From Pseudomonas brassicacearum (GTDB lineage: Bacteria; Pseudomonadota; Gammaproteobacteria; Pseudomonadales; Pseudomonadaceae): a stretch of DNA of 64,000 bases. Made by a program: the position numbers and the translations under genes. The notes beneath the pieces were generated by a model that had not been told where the DNA came from, did not search any database, and saw only the letters and a list, made by a program, of their open reading frames with translations. This document shows, in pieces, positions 17,167-25,287 of the stretch. The stretch is taken from the NCBI RefSeq assembly GCF_003732225.1, contig NZ_MOBJ01000007.1:1-64000 (forward strand). The letters run 5' to 3'. Positions within the stretch are counted from its first letter, which is position 1; every line of letters starts with the position of its first letter.

Positions 17167-18483
17167 ATGACTGCCATCCTTGATGCACGACCGGCGCCGT
17201 TCTCCCGGTCTGACTACAAGACCCTGGGCCTGGCGGCGCTCGGCGGGGCACTGGAAATCTACGACTTCATCATCTTCGTATTTTTCGCCCTGACCCTCAG
17301 CCAGCTGTTCTTTCCACCGGAAATGCCCGAGTGGCTGCGTCTGCTGCAAAGTTTCGGGATCTTTGTCACCGGCTACCTGGCGCGTCCGCTGGGTGGGATT
17401 CTGATGGCGCATTTCGCTGACCGGCTGGGGCGCAAGAAGGTCTTCAGTCTGAGCATCCTGATGATGGCGCTGCCGTGCCTGCTGATCGGGATCATGCCGA
17501 CCTACGCCCAGATCGGCTATTTCGCACCGTTGCTGTTATTGCTCCTGCGAGTGCTACAAGGCGCGGCCGTAGGCGGTGAAGTGCCAAGCGCCTGGGTGTT
17601 TGTCGCCGAGCACGCACCGGCCGGGCACCGAGGTTATGCCTTGGGCTTCCTGCAAGCCGGGTTGACCTTTGGTTATCTGATCGGCGCGTTGACGGCGACC
17701 TTGCTGGCGCAGGTTTTCACTCCGACGGAAATCCTCGATTTCGCCTGGCGCTACCCGTTTCTGTTAGGTGGAGTGTTCGGGGTGATTGGCGTCTGGTTGC
17801 GCCGTTGGCTGAATGAAACCCCGGTGTTCATGGCCATGCAGGCGAGTCGCGAACGGCACGTCGAACTGCCGCTGCGCACAGTGTTGCGTGAACATCGGCT
17901 GGCGATGCTGCCGGCGGTGATCCTCACCTGCGTGTTGACCTCGGCGGTGGTGACCTTTGTCGTTATCACTCCGACCACGATGCAGAAAACCTTCGGCATG
18001 ACCGCCAGCCATACCTTCGCCCTGAGCAGCCTGGGCATCGTGTTTTTGAACATCGGTTGCGTGATCGCCGGGTTGATCGTCGACCGTATTGGCGCCTGGC
18101 GTACGGTGATGCTCTATAGCCTGCTGCTGCCGCTGGGGATTGGCGTGCTTTATACCAGCCTGATTGGCGGTGCACAGTGGATTGGCGTGGCCTATGCCAT
18201 TGCCGGTCTGAGTTGCGGGGTGGTCGGTGCGGTGCCGTCGGTGATGGTCAACCTGTTCCCGGCGCGGATTCGCGTCTCGGGGATTTCGTTCACCTACAAC
18301 ATTGCCTACGCCATTTGGGCCAGTATCACGCCGTTGTTGCTGATCGGCCTGATGCCGTGGAGTCCGTGGATTTGCGTGATGTTCTGCGCGGTGATGGGCA
18401 TGGTCGGGATCGGCTGCGCGTTGTACTTTGGTTCGCGCCTGTCGCAGGTCGGCCAGGGGGCTGGCGCGACCTGTTTCCCCTGA
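17167..18483 (+). CDS. MFS transporter, metabolite:H+ symporter subfamily
   Basis: 438 aa from the ATG at 17167 (MTAILDARPAPFSRSDYK); an upstream ATG at 17128 would add 13 unlikely residues. Twelve membrane segments, with the MFS loop motif HFADRLGRKK (about 80-90) and GGEVPSAWVFVAEHAP (about 138-153), typical of the ProP/KgtP group. Substrate not predictable; osmolyte or dicarboxylate are usual for the group. Ends six bases from the convergent RidA gene. Confidence 0.88.
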   Translation: MTAILDARPAPFSRSDYKTLGLAALGGALEIYDFIIFVFFALTLSQLFFPPEMPEWLRLLQSFGIFVTGYLARPLGGILMAHFADRLGRKKVFSLSILMMALPCLLIGIMPTYAQIGYFAPLLLLLLRVLQGAAVGGEVPSAWVFVAEHAPAGHRGYALGFLQAGLTFGYLIGALTATLLAQVFTPTEILDFAWRYPFLLGGVFGVIGVWLRRWLNETPVFMAMQASRERHVELPLRTVLREHRLAMLPAVILTCVLTSAVVTFVVITPTTMQKTFGMTASHTFALSSLGIVFLNIGCVIAGLIVDRIGAWRTVMLYSLLLPLGIGVLYTSLIGGAQWIGVAYAIAGLSCGVVGAVPSVMVNLFPARIRVSGISFTYNIAYAIWASITPLLLIGLMPWSPWICVMFCAVMGMVGIGCALYFGSRLSQVGQGAGATCFP

Positions 18484-18489
18484 GATGTT

Positions 18490-19005
18490 TCAATCGTAAG
18501 AGTCGTCTTCGCCAACCGGTGCTGGCTCAGGGGTGAGCGCGACGATCATGTCGACTTCCACCGAGGCGTTTTTCGGTAACTGATACACGCCCACCGAGGT
18601 CCGTGTGTGCACGCCGGCCTCGGCAAAAATCCGGTAAAGCACTTCTGACGCACCGTCGGCAACTTCACTTTGTTGCGTGAAGTCGGCGGCGCTTTGCACG
18701 TAGACGTTAATGCGCAAGATCTTCTTGATGCGTTCGAGGTCGCCGAGCAGCTGCGTGAGGATCGCCAATGCGCGCATCGTGCAGATCTGCGCGGCATGCC
18801 GGCCTTGCTCCAGGGAAACCTCGGCACCGACACGCCCAACCACCATCACCGTATTGTCGATGCGCGGGATCTGTCCGCTGATGTACACCTCATCACCGTT
18901 TTGCACGGCTGGCACGTAGTTGCCGCCAATGCGCATTTCACCGTCGAAGCGGTGTCCCAGCTGTTGGGCGATACCATCGAATAGCGCTTTGCGTGACTGA
19001 TCCAT
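18490..19005 (-). CDS. RidA-family protein
   Basis: 171 aa. Contains the Rid/YjgF trimer fold signatures: YISGQIPR (about 42-49), RINVYV (about 100-105) and the C-terminal RTSVGVYQLPKNASVEVDMIVA. RidA proteins hydrolyse reactive enamine/imine intermediates of PLP enzymes. This one has about 25 extra N-terminal residues compared with E. coli RidA and therefore belongs to another Rid subfamily, for which the substrate is open. Confidence 0.88.
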   Translation of the reverse strand: MDQSRKALFDGIAQQLGHRFDGEMRIGGNYVPAVQNGDEVYISGQIPRIDNTVMVVGRVGAEVSLEQGRHAAQICTMRALAILTQLLGDLERIKKILRINVYVQSAADFTQQSEVADGASEVLYRIFAEAGVHTRTSVGVYQLPKNASVEVDMIVALTPEPAPVGEDDSYD

Positions 19006-19217
19006 ATGTCGATTCTCCTGTGGGTGGCGGTGGTGCAGGGCCGACTATAGCGCGTTGAATCCCCTTCAAAACACCGGTTTTGAGGCGTCGCGATGTGGAT
19101 AGTGGCCAGGTGCCAAGTATTTTTGTAGGACAACCGCGAAACGCTCTTCAGAAATGTTTCGTAATGCCGATGGTTAGGCTGAAGGACGCTCTCAACCCTG
19201 CCCATCGGTGCATCGCC

Positions 19218-20534
19218 ATGTTCAACAAACGCTTGAAGCAGGAGCTGTCAGCTCTTCGCGAGGAACTCTCCAGCCTTCAACAAGTGAAGGAAAGTCTCGA
19301 AAGCGAGATGCTCGTGCTCACCCTGGACCCGGATGGGCGGGTGCAATCGATTAACCAGAATTTCGCCCAGGAGATGCTCTATAAGGGTAATGAGCTGATT
19401 GGCCGACACATTGAAGATATCGTTCCGGCCCACGTCAAAGCCGATGAGTTTCACCAGCGCTTCAAGAATGCTCTGACCCGTGGCGAGCACTTCGCGGGTG
19501 CCGTGCGCTTGCTCAGAGGCAATGGTGAAGAGGCGTGGTTGCGCTCTATCGCTCAGCCGATTCGTAGCTCTGATGGCCGGATCAAACACTTTTCGATTTA
19601 CTCCAGCGACCTGACCCGCACCATTGAAGCCTCGCGTGAGCACGAGAACCTGATCGGGGCGCTGATTCGTTCGACGGCAGTCATCGAGTTCGACCTCAAC
19701 GGTAATGTGTTGACGGCCAACGAGCGGTTCCTGAACGGTATGGGTTACAGCCTGGCGCAGATCAAAGGCAAACATCACCGCACATTCTGTGATCCAGAGG
19801 AGTACAACAGTTCTGCATATCAGGACTTCTGGCGGCGCTTGAACGCCGGTGAGTTCGTGGCCGACCGCTTCAAGCGTGTCGACAGCCACGGTCGGGTGGT
19901 CTGGCTCGAGGCGTCCTATAACCCGGTGCTCGATGCCAACGAAAAACTCTACAAAGTGGTCAAGTTCGCCACTGTGATCACCGATCAGGTCAATCAGGAG
20001 CAAGCGGTTGCTGAAGCGGCAAATATCGCCTACAGCACCTCGTTGCAGACTGACAGCTGCGCGCAACGCGGCACCGCGGTGGTCACCCAGGCGGTGGACG
20101 TGATGCGTGAACTGGCCAAGCACATGCAGCAGGCCGGCGAAGGGATTGAGGCGCTGAACGAACAGTCGCTGGTGATTGGCACCATCGTCAAAACCATCAG
20201 CGGCATTGCCGAACAGACCAACTTGCTGGCGCTGAACGCCGCCATCGAAGCGGCCCGTGCCGGTGAGCAGGGCCGAGGTTTTGCGGTGGTGGCGGACGAG
20301 GTTCGACAACTGGCTTCGCGCACCAGCAAAGCCACCGACGAAATCGTCGGCGTGGTGCGTCAGAACCAGGACATGGCGCGCGATGCCGTGGTGCTGATGA
20401 CCGACGGCAAACTCCAGGCTGAACAAGGTCTGGCATTGGCCGCCGAGGCGGGCACGGTGATCGTCGAGATCCAGGACGGTGCGCAGAAAGTGGTCAACGC
20501 GGTAGGGCAGTTCGCCAATCAGCTGTCGACCTAA
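19218..20534 (+). CDS. Soluble PAS-PAS chemoreceptor (methyl-accepting)
   Basis: 438 aa from the ATG at 19218 ([11 protein letters not shown]); the frame is open to 19080 but the extension is not protein-like. No signal peptide or membrane segment. Order: short N-terminal coiled coil (1-30), PAS 1 (about 32-145), PAS 2 (about 152-265), then an MCP signalling domain with the hairpin tip [22 protein letters not shown] (written here in part) and [16 protein letters not shown]. The architecture is that of cytoplasmic redox or metabolite receptors such as BdlA, which controls biofilm dispersal. Signals to CheA; ligand or cofactor unknown. Confidence 0.9.
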   Translation: MFNKRLKQELSALREELSSLQQVKESLESEMLVLTLDPDGRVQSINQNFAQEMLYKGNELIGRHIEDIVPAHVKADEFHQRFKNALTRGEHFAGAVRLLRGNGEEAWLRSIAQPIRSSDGRIKHFSIYSSDLTRTIEASREHENLIGALIRSTAVIEFDLNGNVLTANERFLNGMGYSLAQIKGKHHRTFCDPEEYNSSAYQDFWRRLNAGEFVADRFKRVDSHGRVVWLEASYNPVLDANEKLYKVVKFATVITDQVNQEQAVAEAANIAYSTSLQTDSCAQRGTAVVTQAVDVMRELAKHMQQAGEGIEALNEQSLVIGTIVKTISGIAEQTNLLALNAAIEAARAGEQGRGFAVVADEVRQLASRTSKATDEIVGVVRQNQDMARDAVVLMTDGKLQAEQGLALAAEAGTVIVEIQDGAQKVVNAVGQFANQLST

Positions 20535-20651
20535 GCGCGGTTTGAACGAGCCTGCCCTCGCGTTGAGGTGCAGGCTGCTGTTCAGTTTGGTTCTGCACTA
20601 CGACCGAGGCGATACCGCTACAATTCGCTCTTTTCTCAGGAGCAGACATCC

Positions 20652-21233
20652 ATGAGCGTTTCCCATCGCCGTCCGGTTCCCCTGTCCAAAGCCTACCGTC
20701 TGCTCAACCATGGGCCGACCGTGCTGGTCAGTGCGGCCCACGACGGCAAGCGCAATATCATGGCGGCGGCCTGGGCCATGCCGCTGGATTTCGAACCGCC
20801 GAAAATCGCCGTGGTGCTCGACAAGTCGACCTGGACTCGCCAATTGCTCGAAGCGTCGGGCAGTTTCGTGCTGAACGTTCCCTGCGCGGCCCAGGCCGAT
20901 ATCGTACAAACTGTCGGCTCGACGTCCGGCCTTGAGCGGGATAAATTCCAGGCCTATGGACTGCAAGCATTTGCTGGTGAACTGCTCGATGCACCGATGC
21001 TCGAAGGGTGCGTGGCCTGGCTGGAATGTCGGCTACTGCCCGAGCCGCACAATCATCAGCAGTACGACCTGTTCCTGGCTGAAGTGATTGCCGCCCAGGC
21101 GGACGAGCGCGTATTCAGCGATGGACGCTGGCACTTTGAAGGACACGATGCATTGCGCACGCTGCACCATGTTGCCGGTGGGCACTTCCTGAAAATTGGC
21201 GATCCGGTGGCCGGCAAAAACCTCGACGATTGA
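20652..21233 (+). CDS. Flavin reductase family protein
   Basis: 193 aa from the ATG at 20652 (an AGGAG element is 12-16 bases upstream). The FMN-binding split-barrel motifs are visible: GPTVLVSAAHDGKRNIMAA (about 21-39), FEPPKIAVVLDKSTWTR and GSFVLNVP. Members use NAD(P)H to reduce flavins or act as stand-alone flavoproteins. Monocistronic; a hairpin-like repeat precedes it at about 20551-20577. Confidence 0.87.
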   Translation: MSVSHRRPVPLSKAYRLLNHGPTVLVSAAHDGKRNIMAAAWAMPLDFEPPKIAVVLDKSTWTRQLLEASGSFVLNVPCAAQADIVQTVGSTSGLERDKFQAYGLQAFAGELLDAPMLEGCVAWLECRLLPEPHNHQQYDLFLAEVIAAQADERVFSDGRWHFEGHDALRTLHHVAGGHFLKIGDPVAGKNLDD

Positions 21234-21239
21234 GCCTCC

Positions 21240-21608
21240 TCAGACCCACAGATCATTCAGCGCCGTACGCTCGCCACCTTCGCTCCCGGTATTGAGCACG
21301 CCCTTGGGTTCGATCAGCAGCAGTTTGACTTCCTGTTCGGCAAACGGCTTGTGCTCGATGCCCTTGGGTACCACGTACATTTCGCCTTGGGACACCAGCA
21401 CCTGGCCATCGCGAAAATCAATGCGCAATTGGCCTTCGAGGACGATAAAAGTCTCGTCTGTGTCCTGATGATCGTGCCAGATGAAATCCCCCAGCAGCTT
21501 CACCACCTTGAACTGGTAGTCGTTCATTTCGGCGATGACCCGCGGCGACCAGTGCTCGTTGATCTGCGCAAGCTTGTTGGCAAAACTCAGGCTTTGATAC
21601 GGCTGCAT
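21240..21608 (-). CDS. Small cupin-domain protein
   Basis: 122 aa from the ATG at 21608 (MQPYQSLSFANK); the longer frame to 21671 is not supported. A single cupin barrel with metal-ligand pattern HDHQDTDETFIVLEG (about 45-59) and PKGIEHKPFA (about 82-91). Binds a metal and probably a small ligand; the reaction is unknown. Convergent with the flavin reductase gene with a six-base gap. Confidence 0.83.
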   Translation of the reverse strand: MQPYQSLSFANKLAQINEHWSPRVIAEMNDYQFKVVKLLGDFIWHDHQDTDETFIVLEGQLRIDFRDGQVLVSQGEMYVVPKGIEHKPFAEQEVKLLLIEPKGVLNTGSEGGERTALNDLWV

Positions 21609-21684
21609 GGCACGGCTCCCATTGGTGATTGTGAGCCCACGGTAGCCTGCGCGACCCCGCACTTCTTGCACGATTGTGCGTGGC

Positions 21685-22494
21685 TTACGGGCGGTGCATT
21701 TTCAGCCAGCGGGCGGGTGACAAACCGTAGGTTTTGCCAAATTGCCGGGTCATGTGGCTTTGATCGCTGAATCCTGCGATCAGCGCGGCGTTGGTCAGGG
21801 ACTCACCCTGAATCAGCAACGAGCGCACCAGGTCCAGGCGGCGCATGGTCAGGTAACGATAGGGGCTGGTACCGAACAGCAGGCGAAAATCCCGCGACAG
21901 ACTCCAACGATCGCGCCCGCTGTACTCGGCCAGTTGATCCAGGGTCACCGTTTGGTCGAGGGCGCTGTGCATGAACGCGCGAGCGCGCTCCGCTGCCAGA
22001 TAATCAAAGCTCTGGCGATGGGTGTTTGCTCCTGATACCGCGCTCATGGCGTGCGCCAGATCAAACAATGCGTCCTGTTGCTCCAGTGGATCGAGAGGGC
22101 GATCGATACTCTGCAGCAGGACCTCAGTCGCAGCGAACAAGCGTGGATCCGTCGAAATACCGGTCCTGATGAAGGGCAGCGGCTGGCCGCCGAGTATCTG
22201 CTGGATCAGCGCAGGCTCTACGTAGAGCATCCGGTATTTGAAGCCGTCCTCGGTACCGGCCTCGCCATCGTGGACTTCGTCGGGGTGCAGCACCATGGTC
22301 CCGCCCGGCAGGCTATGCCGCCAGCTGCCGCGATACTGAAAACTTTGCACACCGGACAGCGTGTGACCAATAGCGTAGGTGTCGTGACGGTGAAGGTCGT
22401 AGCCATGGCCGGAGAAAAACGCCTCGATACGCTCCAGCCCGCCCGAATCGGGGGCTCGCTGGAACCAGTCGGTGAGGATTTTCTGCTTGCCCAT
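21685..22494 (-). CDS. AraC-family transcriptional regulator
   Basis: 269 aa from the ATG at 22494 (MGKQKILTDWF). The N-terminal part is an AraC cupin-like ligand-binding domain (HRHDTYAIGHTLSG, about 35-48). The C-terminal 100 residues hold two helix-turn-helix motifs (LDQLAEYSGRDRWSLSRDF and NAALIAGFSDQSHMTRQFGK), ending in SPARWLK. Effector unknown. Its 5' end abuts a truncated AIG2-family gene on the other strand. Confidence 0.88.
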   Translation of the reverse strand: MGKQKILTDWFQRAPDSGGLERIEAFFSGHGYDLHRHDTYAIGHTLSGVQSFQYRGSWRHSLPGGTMVLHPDEVHDGEAGTEDGFKYRMLYVEPALIQQILGGQPLPFIRTGISTDPRLFAATEVLLQSIDRPLDPLEQQDALFDLAHAMSAVSGANTHRQSFDYLAAERARAFMHSALDQTVTLDQLAEYSGRDRWSLSRDFRLLFGTSPYRYLTMRRLDLVRSLLIQGESLTNAALIAGFSDQSHMTRQFGKTYGLSPARWLKMHRP

Positions 22495-22536
22495 GGGGAG
22501 CCTTCGTGGCCGGGTGTTCGGTGACGAACACGGTAG

Positions 22537-22839
22537 CTCAGGTGCGGGCTGGCTGTCGCCAACTTCGGCCGCGAGTTGTCCGGTAGTGCGGACCAGATGC
22601 TCGGTTACGAGCAGTCTTGGGTCGAAATTACCGACCCCGAAGTGTTGGCCACCAGCGGCAAGACTCATCATCCGATTTTGCGTCCCGGCGGTGCGGACAA
22701 TGCGCCAATCCCCGGTACGGTGTTCCGGATCACGCCAGCGGAGTTGGCGGCTGCTGACAGCTATGAAGTCTCGGATTACAAACGGGTCAGCGTGGTGCTG
22801 GCGTCCGGGATCGAGGCATGGGTCTATGTGAGTGCATGA
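22537..22839 (+). pseudogene. 5'-truncated AIG2/gamma-glutamylcyclotransferase-like gene
   Basis: The frame after a stop at 22534 reads LRCGLAVANFGRELSG... and then a recognisable C-terminal AIG2-like region (GYEQSWVEI, HPILRPGG, PGTVFRITPAEL, YEVSDYKRV, AWVYV). The family normally begins with a YGTL/YGS nucleotide-loop motif some 20-30 residues earlier, and that part is absent; only a TTG at 22576 could start an 87-residue product. It appears to have lost its start where the AraC gene now begins. Probably non-functional. Confidence 0.65.
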
Positions 22840-22897
22840 ATCTGCAAGGCTAGACGCTGCTTGAATGTTCTGAAGTTTTGCCGAATGATGCGAAAAG

Positions 22898-22907
22898 TTG
22901 TATACAA
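22898..22907. promoter_or_regulatory. Palindrome TTGTATACAA upstream of the molbindin gene
   Basis: A perfect 10-bp palindrome lies 28-37 bases upstream of the molbindin start codon, in an A/T-rich stretch. It resembles GntR-type operators; no regulator can be named. Confidence 0.35.
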
Positions 22908-22934
22908 AAAACTATTATTCGAGGCGACAACGTC

Positions 22935-23363
22935 ATGAAAGTCAGTGCGCGTAACGTTTTCAAGGGCACCATCAGTCAGTTGCAGGAAGGTGCGGTCAAT
23001 GCCGAGGTTTCCCTGACACTGTCCGGCGGCAATCAACTGGTCGCCGTGGTGACCATGGAAAGCGTGAAGAACCTGGGCCTGGCGGTCGGTAAGGAAGCGG
23101 TCGCGCTGGTAAAGGCGCCGTGGGTGATGTTGATGACCGAGTCCAGCGATATCCGTCTTTCGGCGCGCAACTGCCTGGAAGGTAAAGTCACCAGCGTCAC
23201 TGATGGCGCGGTGAATGCCGAAGTGGTGATCCGGCTCGACGGCGGCTCCGAGGTCTATTCGATCGTCACTCGCGAAGCGGTTGCAGAGCTGGGACTGGCT
23301 CCTGGCGTTAGCGCCACGGCGGTGATCAAGGCCTCGCACATCATTCTGGGTGTGCCGGCCTGA
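22935..23363 (+). CDS. Molbindin-like protein with two Mop domains
   Basis: 142 aa from the ATG at 22935 with a GAGG ribosome site. Two tandem Mop/TOBE domains (about 1-68 and 73-140), each with the SARNxxxGxI/V...GAVNAEV pattern that forms the oxyanion-binding site between subunits. Such proteins bind molybdate or tungstate in the cytoplasm for storage or delivery. No mod or moa genes are adjacent. Confidence 0.9.
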   Translation: MKVSARNVFKGTISQLQEGAVNAEVSLTLSGGNQLVAVVTMESVKNLGLAVGKEAVALVKAPWVMLMTESSDIRLSARNCLEGKVTSVTDGAVNAEVVIRLDGGSEVYSIVTREAVAELGLAPGVSATAVIKASHIILGVPA

Positions 23364-23432
23364 TATCAGTGGAGCCGAGTAGGAAAGCTCAAGCCTGCGT
23401 GTTTCGCTTTTTTCGAACGAAACGCGCAATGC

Positions 23433-23804
23433 TTAAATGCCTCTGACGGGCTTGATCAGGCTCTGCGCCGGAATCCCGAACAACTCATGGAGTTTCCAGA
23501 TCATGGGTAGCGTCAACGCCCGTTTGCCGTTGAGTACTTCATACACTCTGTTTGTCCGGCCAATGGCTGGTGCCAGGTCAGCAGCAGATAAGCCCGATTG
23601 TTCCATGCGAAATTTGATCGCATCTATCGGGTTGGGAAGGTCAACCGGGAACTGCTTCGCTTCGTAGGCCTGAATGAGGGTAATCATGACGTCGAAGTAG
23701 TCACCTTCAGGTGTGCCCGGTTCTGGTTCGTTGTCGAATAGTACAGATACTTCCTTGAGGGCTGCACGGTAGTCCTGTTCGGTATGAATCGGACGAATAT
23801 TCAT
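23433..23804 (-). CDS. higA: HigA-type antitoxin
   Basis: 123 aa. The N-terminal half resembles the HigA extension (EQDYRAALKEVSVLFDNEPEPGTPEGD), and the C-terminal half holds a Cro/C1-type helix-turn-helix (GLSAADLAPAIGRTNRVYEVLNGKRALTLPMI, cited in part). It neutralises HigB and represses its own operon. Lies three bases after the toxin gene, in the toxin-first order typical of higBA. Confidence 0.88.
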   Translation of the reverse strand: MNIRPIHTEQDYRAALKEVSVLFDNEPEPGTPEGDYFDVMITLIQAYEAKQFPVDLPNPIDAIKFRMEQSGLSAADLAPAIGRTNRVYEVLNGKRALTLPMIWKLHELFGIPAQSLIKPVRGI

Positions 23805-23807
23805 GGG

Positions 23808-24110
23808 TTACTCCATTTCAACGGTATCGGCATCGATAGCGTCGTACTGCTGGTGAGTGCCGACAAACTTTATGTATACGGCCCCGAAGCGATAGGCCAC
23901 GGCGACGACAAGCCGATAAGCGTTGCCCTTGATGTTGAACACCACCCTACGGCTTTTGAGGATGCTGGCACTACCAAAGTTGGCCTTTATATCCGCAGGG
24001 CTTGCCCAGTTCGCGTCCTTTGTTTCGTCAATCCAGGCCAGGAATGACTGCTCTGAGTCAGGGTATTTCTCCCAGAATCCTTTCATGTGACTGATAGCGA
24101 TAATTCTCAT
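23808..24110 (-). CDS. higB: HigB-type mRNA interferase toxin
   Basis: 100 aa, a full-length HigB of the PF09907 group: FWEKYPDSEQSFLAW near the N-terminus, then FNIKGNAYRLVV and a C-terminal VGTHQQYD motif with the conserved His before the end. Family toxins cleave mRNA, usually on the ribosome. First gene of the higBA pair; an inverted repeat just upstream could be the HigA operator. Confidence 0.9.
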   Translation of the reverse strand: MRIIAISHMKGFWEKYPDSEQSFLAWIDETKDANWASPADIKANFGSASILKSRRVVFNIKGNAYRLVVAVAYRFGAVYIKFVGTHQQYDAIDADTVEME

Positions 24111-24121
24111 GGCACGATCCT

Positions 24122-24138
24122 AGTCCCGTGCTGGGACT
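24122..24138. promoter_or_regulatory. Inverted repeat, putative HigA operator
   Basis: AGTCCC-GTGCT-GGGACT lies 12-28 bases upstream of the higB start codon, where an autoregulatory antitoxin would be expected to bind. Confidence 0.45.
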
Positions 24139-24408
24139 GTTGCAAGTTGATGTAGGTGAATTGCGATGTGCGGGCGGATCGAGTTTGCTGTCCATGTCAC
24201 TCAATGCCCCGGCACTCAAGCATAGCGACCGCTGTCCGAGCCCTTGGATAGGTCAGGCGCAAATATCATTGCTGGATGTGGCCGTTTACACACCTGTGCT
24301 TCGCTATCGGGTAACGGCACGAACAGACTGTCATTTGCGACTACAATCGCGCGCTCGGTGGCAGCAGGCGCGGGTGTCTGTCCTGGCCGAACGTGTCGGA
24401 GAGAGCAG

Positions 24409-25242
24409 ATGAAGCGCAAACCAGGTGTCTTGACGATTGCGTTGTTGCTCGGCGCTTTGTTGAGTGGTTGCCAGTCGCCCAGGCAGTCTCTTGAAGCGCT
24501 GGCGGCAGGGCAGGGTCAGCAGGTGGAAGTCATTGCAACTCACGCTTATCCGCTGATGCTGAGTACTCCGTTGAAGCGCTCCGATTCCAGCCGGATTCGT
24601 CTTTACCTGGAGGGTGACGGCCATGCCTGGGCGACAGCCTCCCAGCCGAGCCTCGACCCCAGCCCACAACAGTTGCTGATGGCCACAATGGCGTTCAGTG
24701 ATCCGACGCCGAGTCTTTACCTGGCGCGCCCTTGTCAGTTCGTCAGCGCGCCTGGGTGCGTGCCGGCACTGTGGACCGAGCGACGCTTTTCTCCCGAGGT
24801 GGTGGACAGTCTCGATCAGGCTTTGGATCAGATCAAAAGCCGCTACGGCAATCAGGACTTTGAACTGATCGGTTATTCCGGCGGTGCCGCGTTGGCCTTG
24901 CTGTTGGCGGCTCGCCGTGACGATATTGCTCAGGTGCAAACCCTGGCCGGCAATCTCAGCCCCAGGTTGTGGACCGAACGGCTGCACCTCAGCCCGCTCA
25001 AGGGCTCGCTGGAGCCTTTGGATAACCCCGCGCGTCTGGCTCATGTACGGCAACGGCATTTGGTCGGGGCTGACGATCCCATCGTCCCGCCGGCTCTGCT
25101 CGACAGTTATCGTCGAGCACTGGGGCAGGCTGATTGCCTTGAAGTGGTGGTCTTGCCGGGCGTGTCCCATGCCGAGGGGCTGGACAAGGCGTGGGCCGAC
25201 TGGCGGGATCGGCCGATCCAGTGCGCTGGCGCCAGACAATAA
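24409..25242 (+). CDS. Alpha/beta-hydrolase lipoprotein
   Basis: 277 aa from the ATG at 24409 (MKRKPGVLT), with GGAGAG nearby. Lipoprotein signal with lipobox LSGC (Cys21). The alpha/beta-hydrolase nucleophile elbow is GYSGG (Ser near 160), an oxyanion-side LYLEGDGHAW segment lies near 65-75, and the C-terminal SHAEG supplies the likely catalytic His. Probably an envelope esterase; substrate unknown. The 298 bases upstream, back to higB, hold only the higB promoter region and a TACAAT-like box near 24341-24346. Confidence 0.83.
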   Translation: MKRKPGVLTIALLLGALLSGCQSPRQSLEALAAGQGQQVEVIATHAYPLMLSTPLKRSDSSRIRLYLEGDGHAWATASQPSLDPSPQQLLMATMAFSDPTPSLYLARPCQFVSAPGCVPALWTERRFSPEVVDSLDQALDQIKSRYGNQDFELIGYSGGAALALLLAARRDDIAQVQTLAGNLSPRLWTERLHLSPLKGSLEPLDNPARLAHVRQRHLVGADDPIVPPALLDSYRRALGQADCLEVVVLPGVSHAEGLDKAWADWRDRPIQCAGARQ

Positions 25243-25269
25243 AAAGGGCTTGCCTCGCGGTAAGCCCTT
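25239..25269 (-). terminator. Terminator of ggt
   Basis: Read on the minus strand, a stem AAGGGCTT/AAGCCCTT is followed by TTTTTATT, 19 bases after the ggt stop codon. It may also serve the convergent lipoprotein gene. Confidence 0.8.
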
Positions 25270-25287
25270 GGTCATTTCCAGTTCCGA

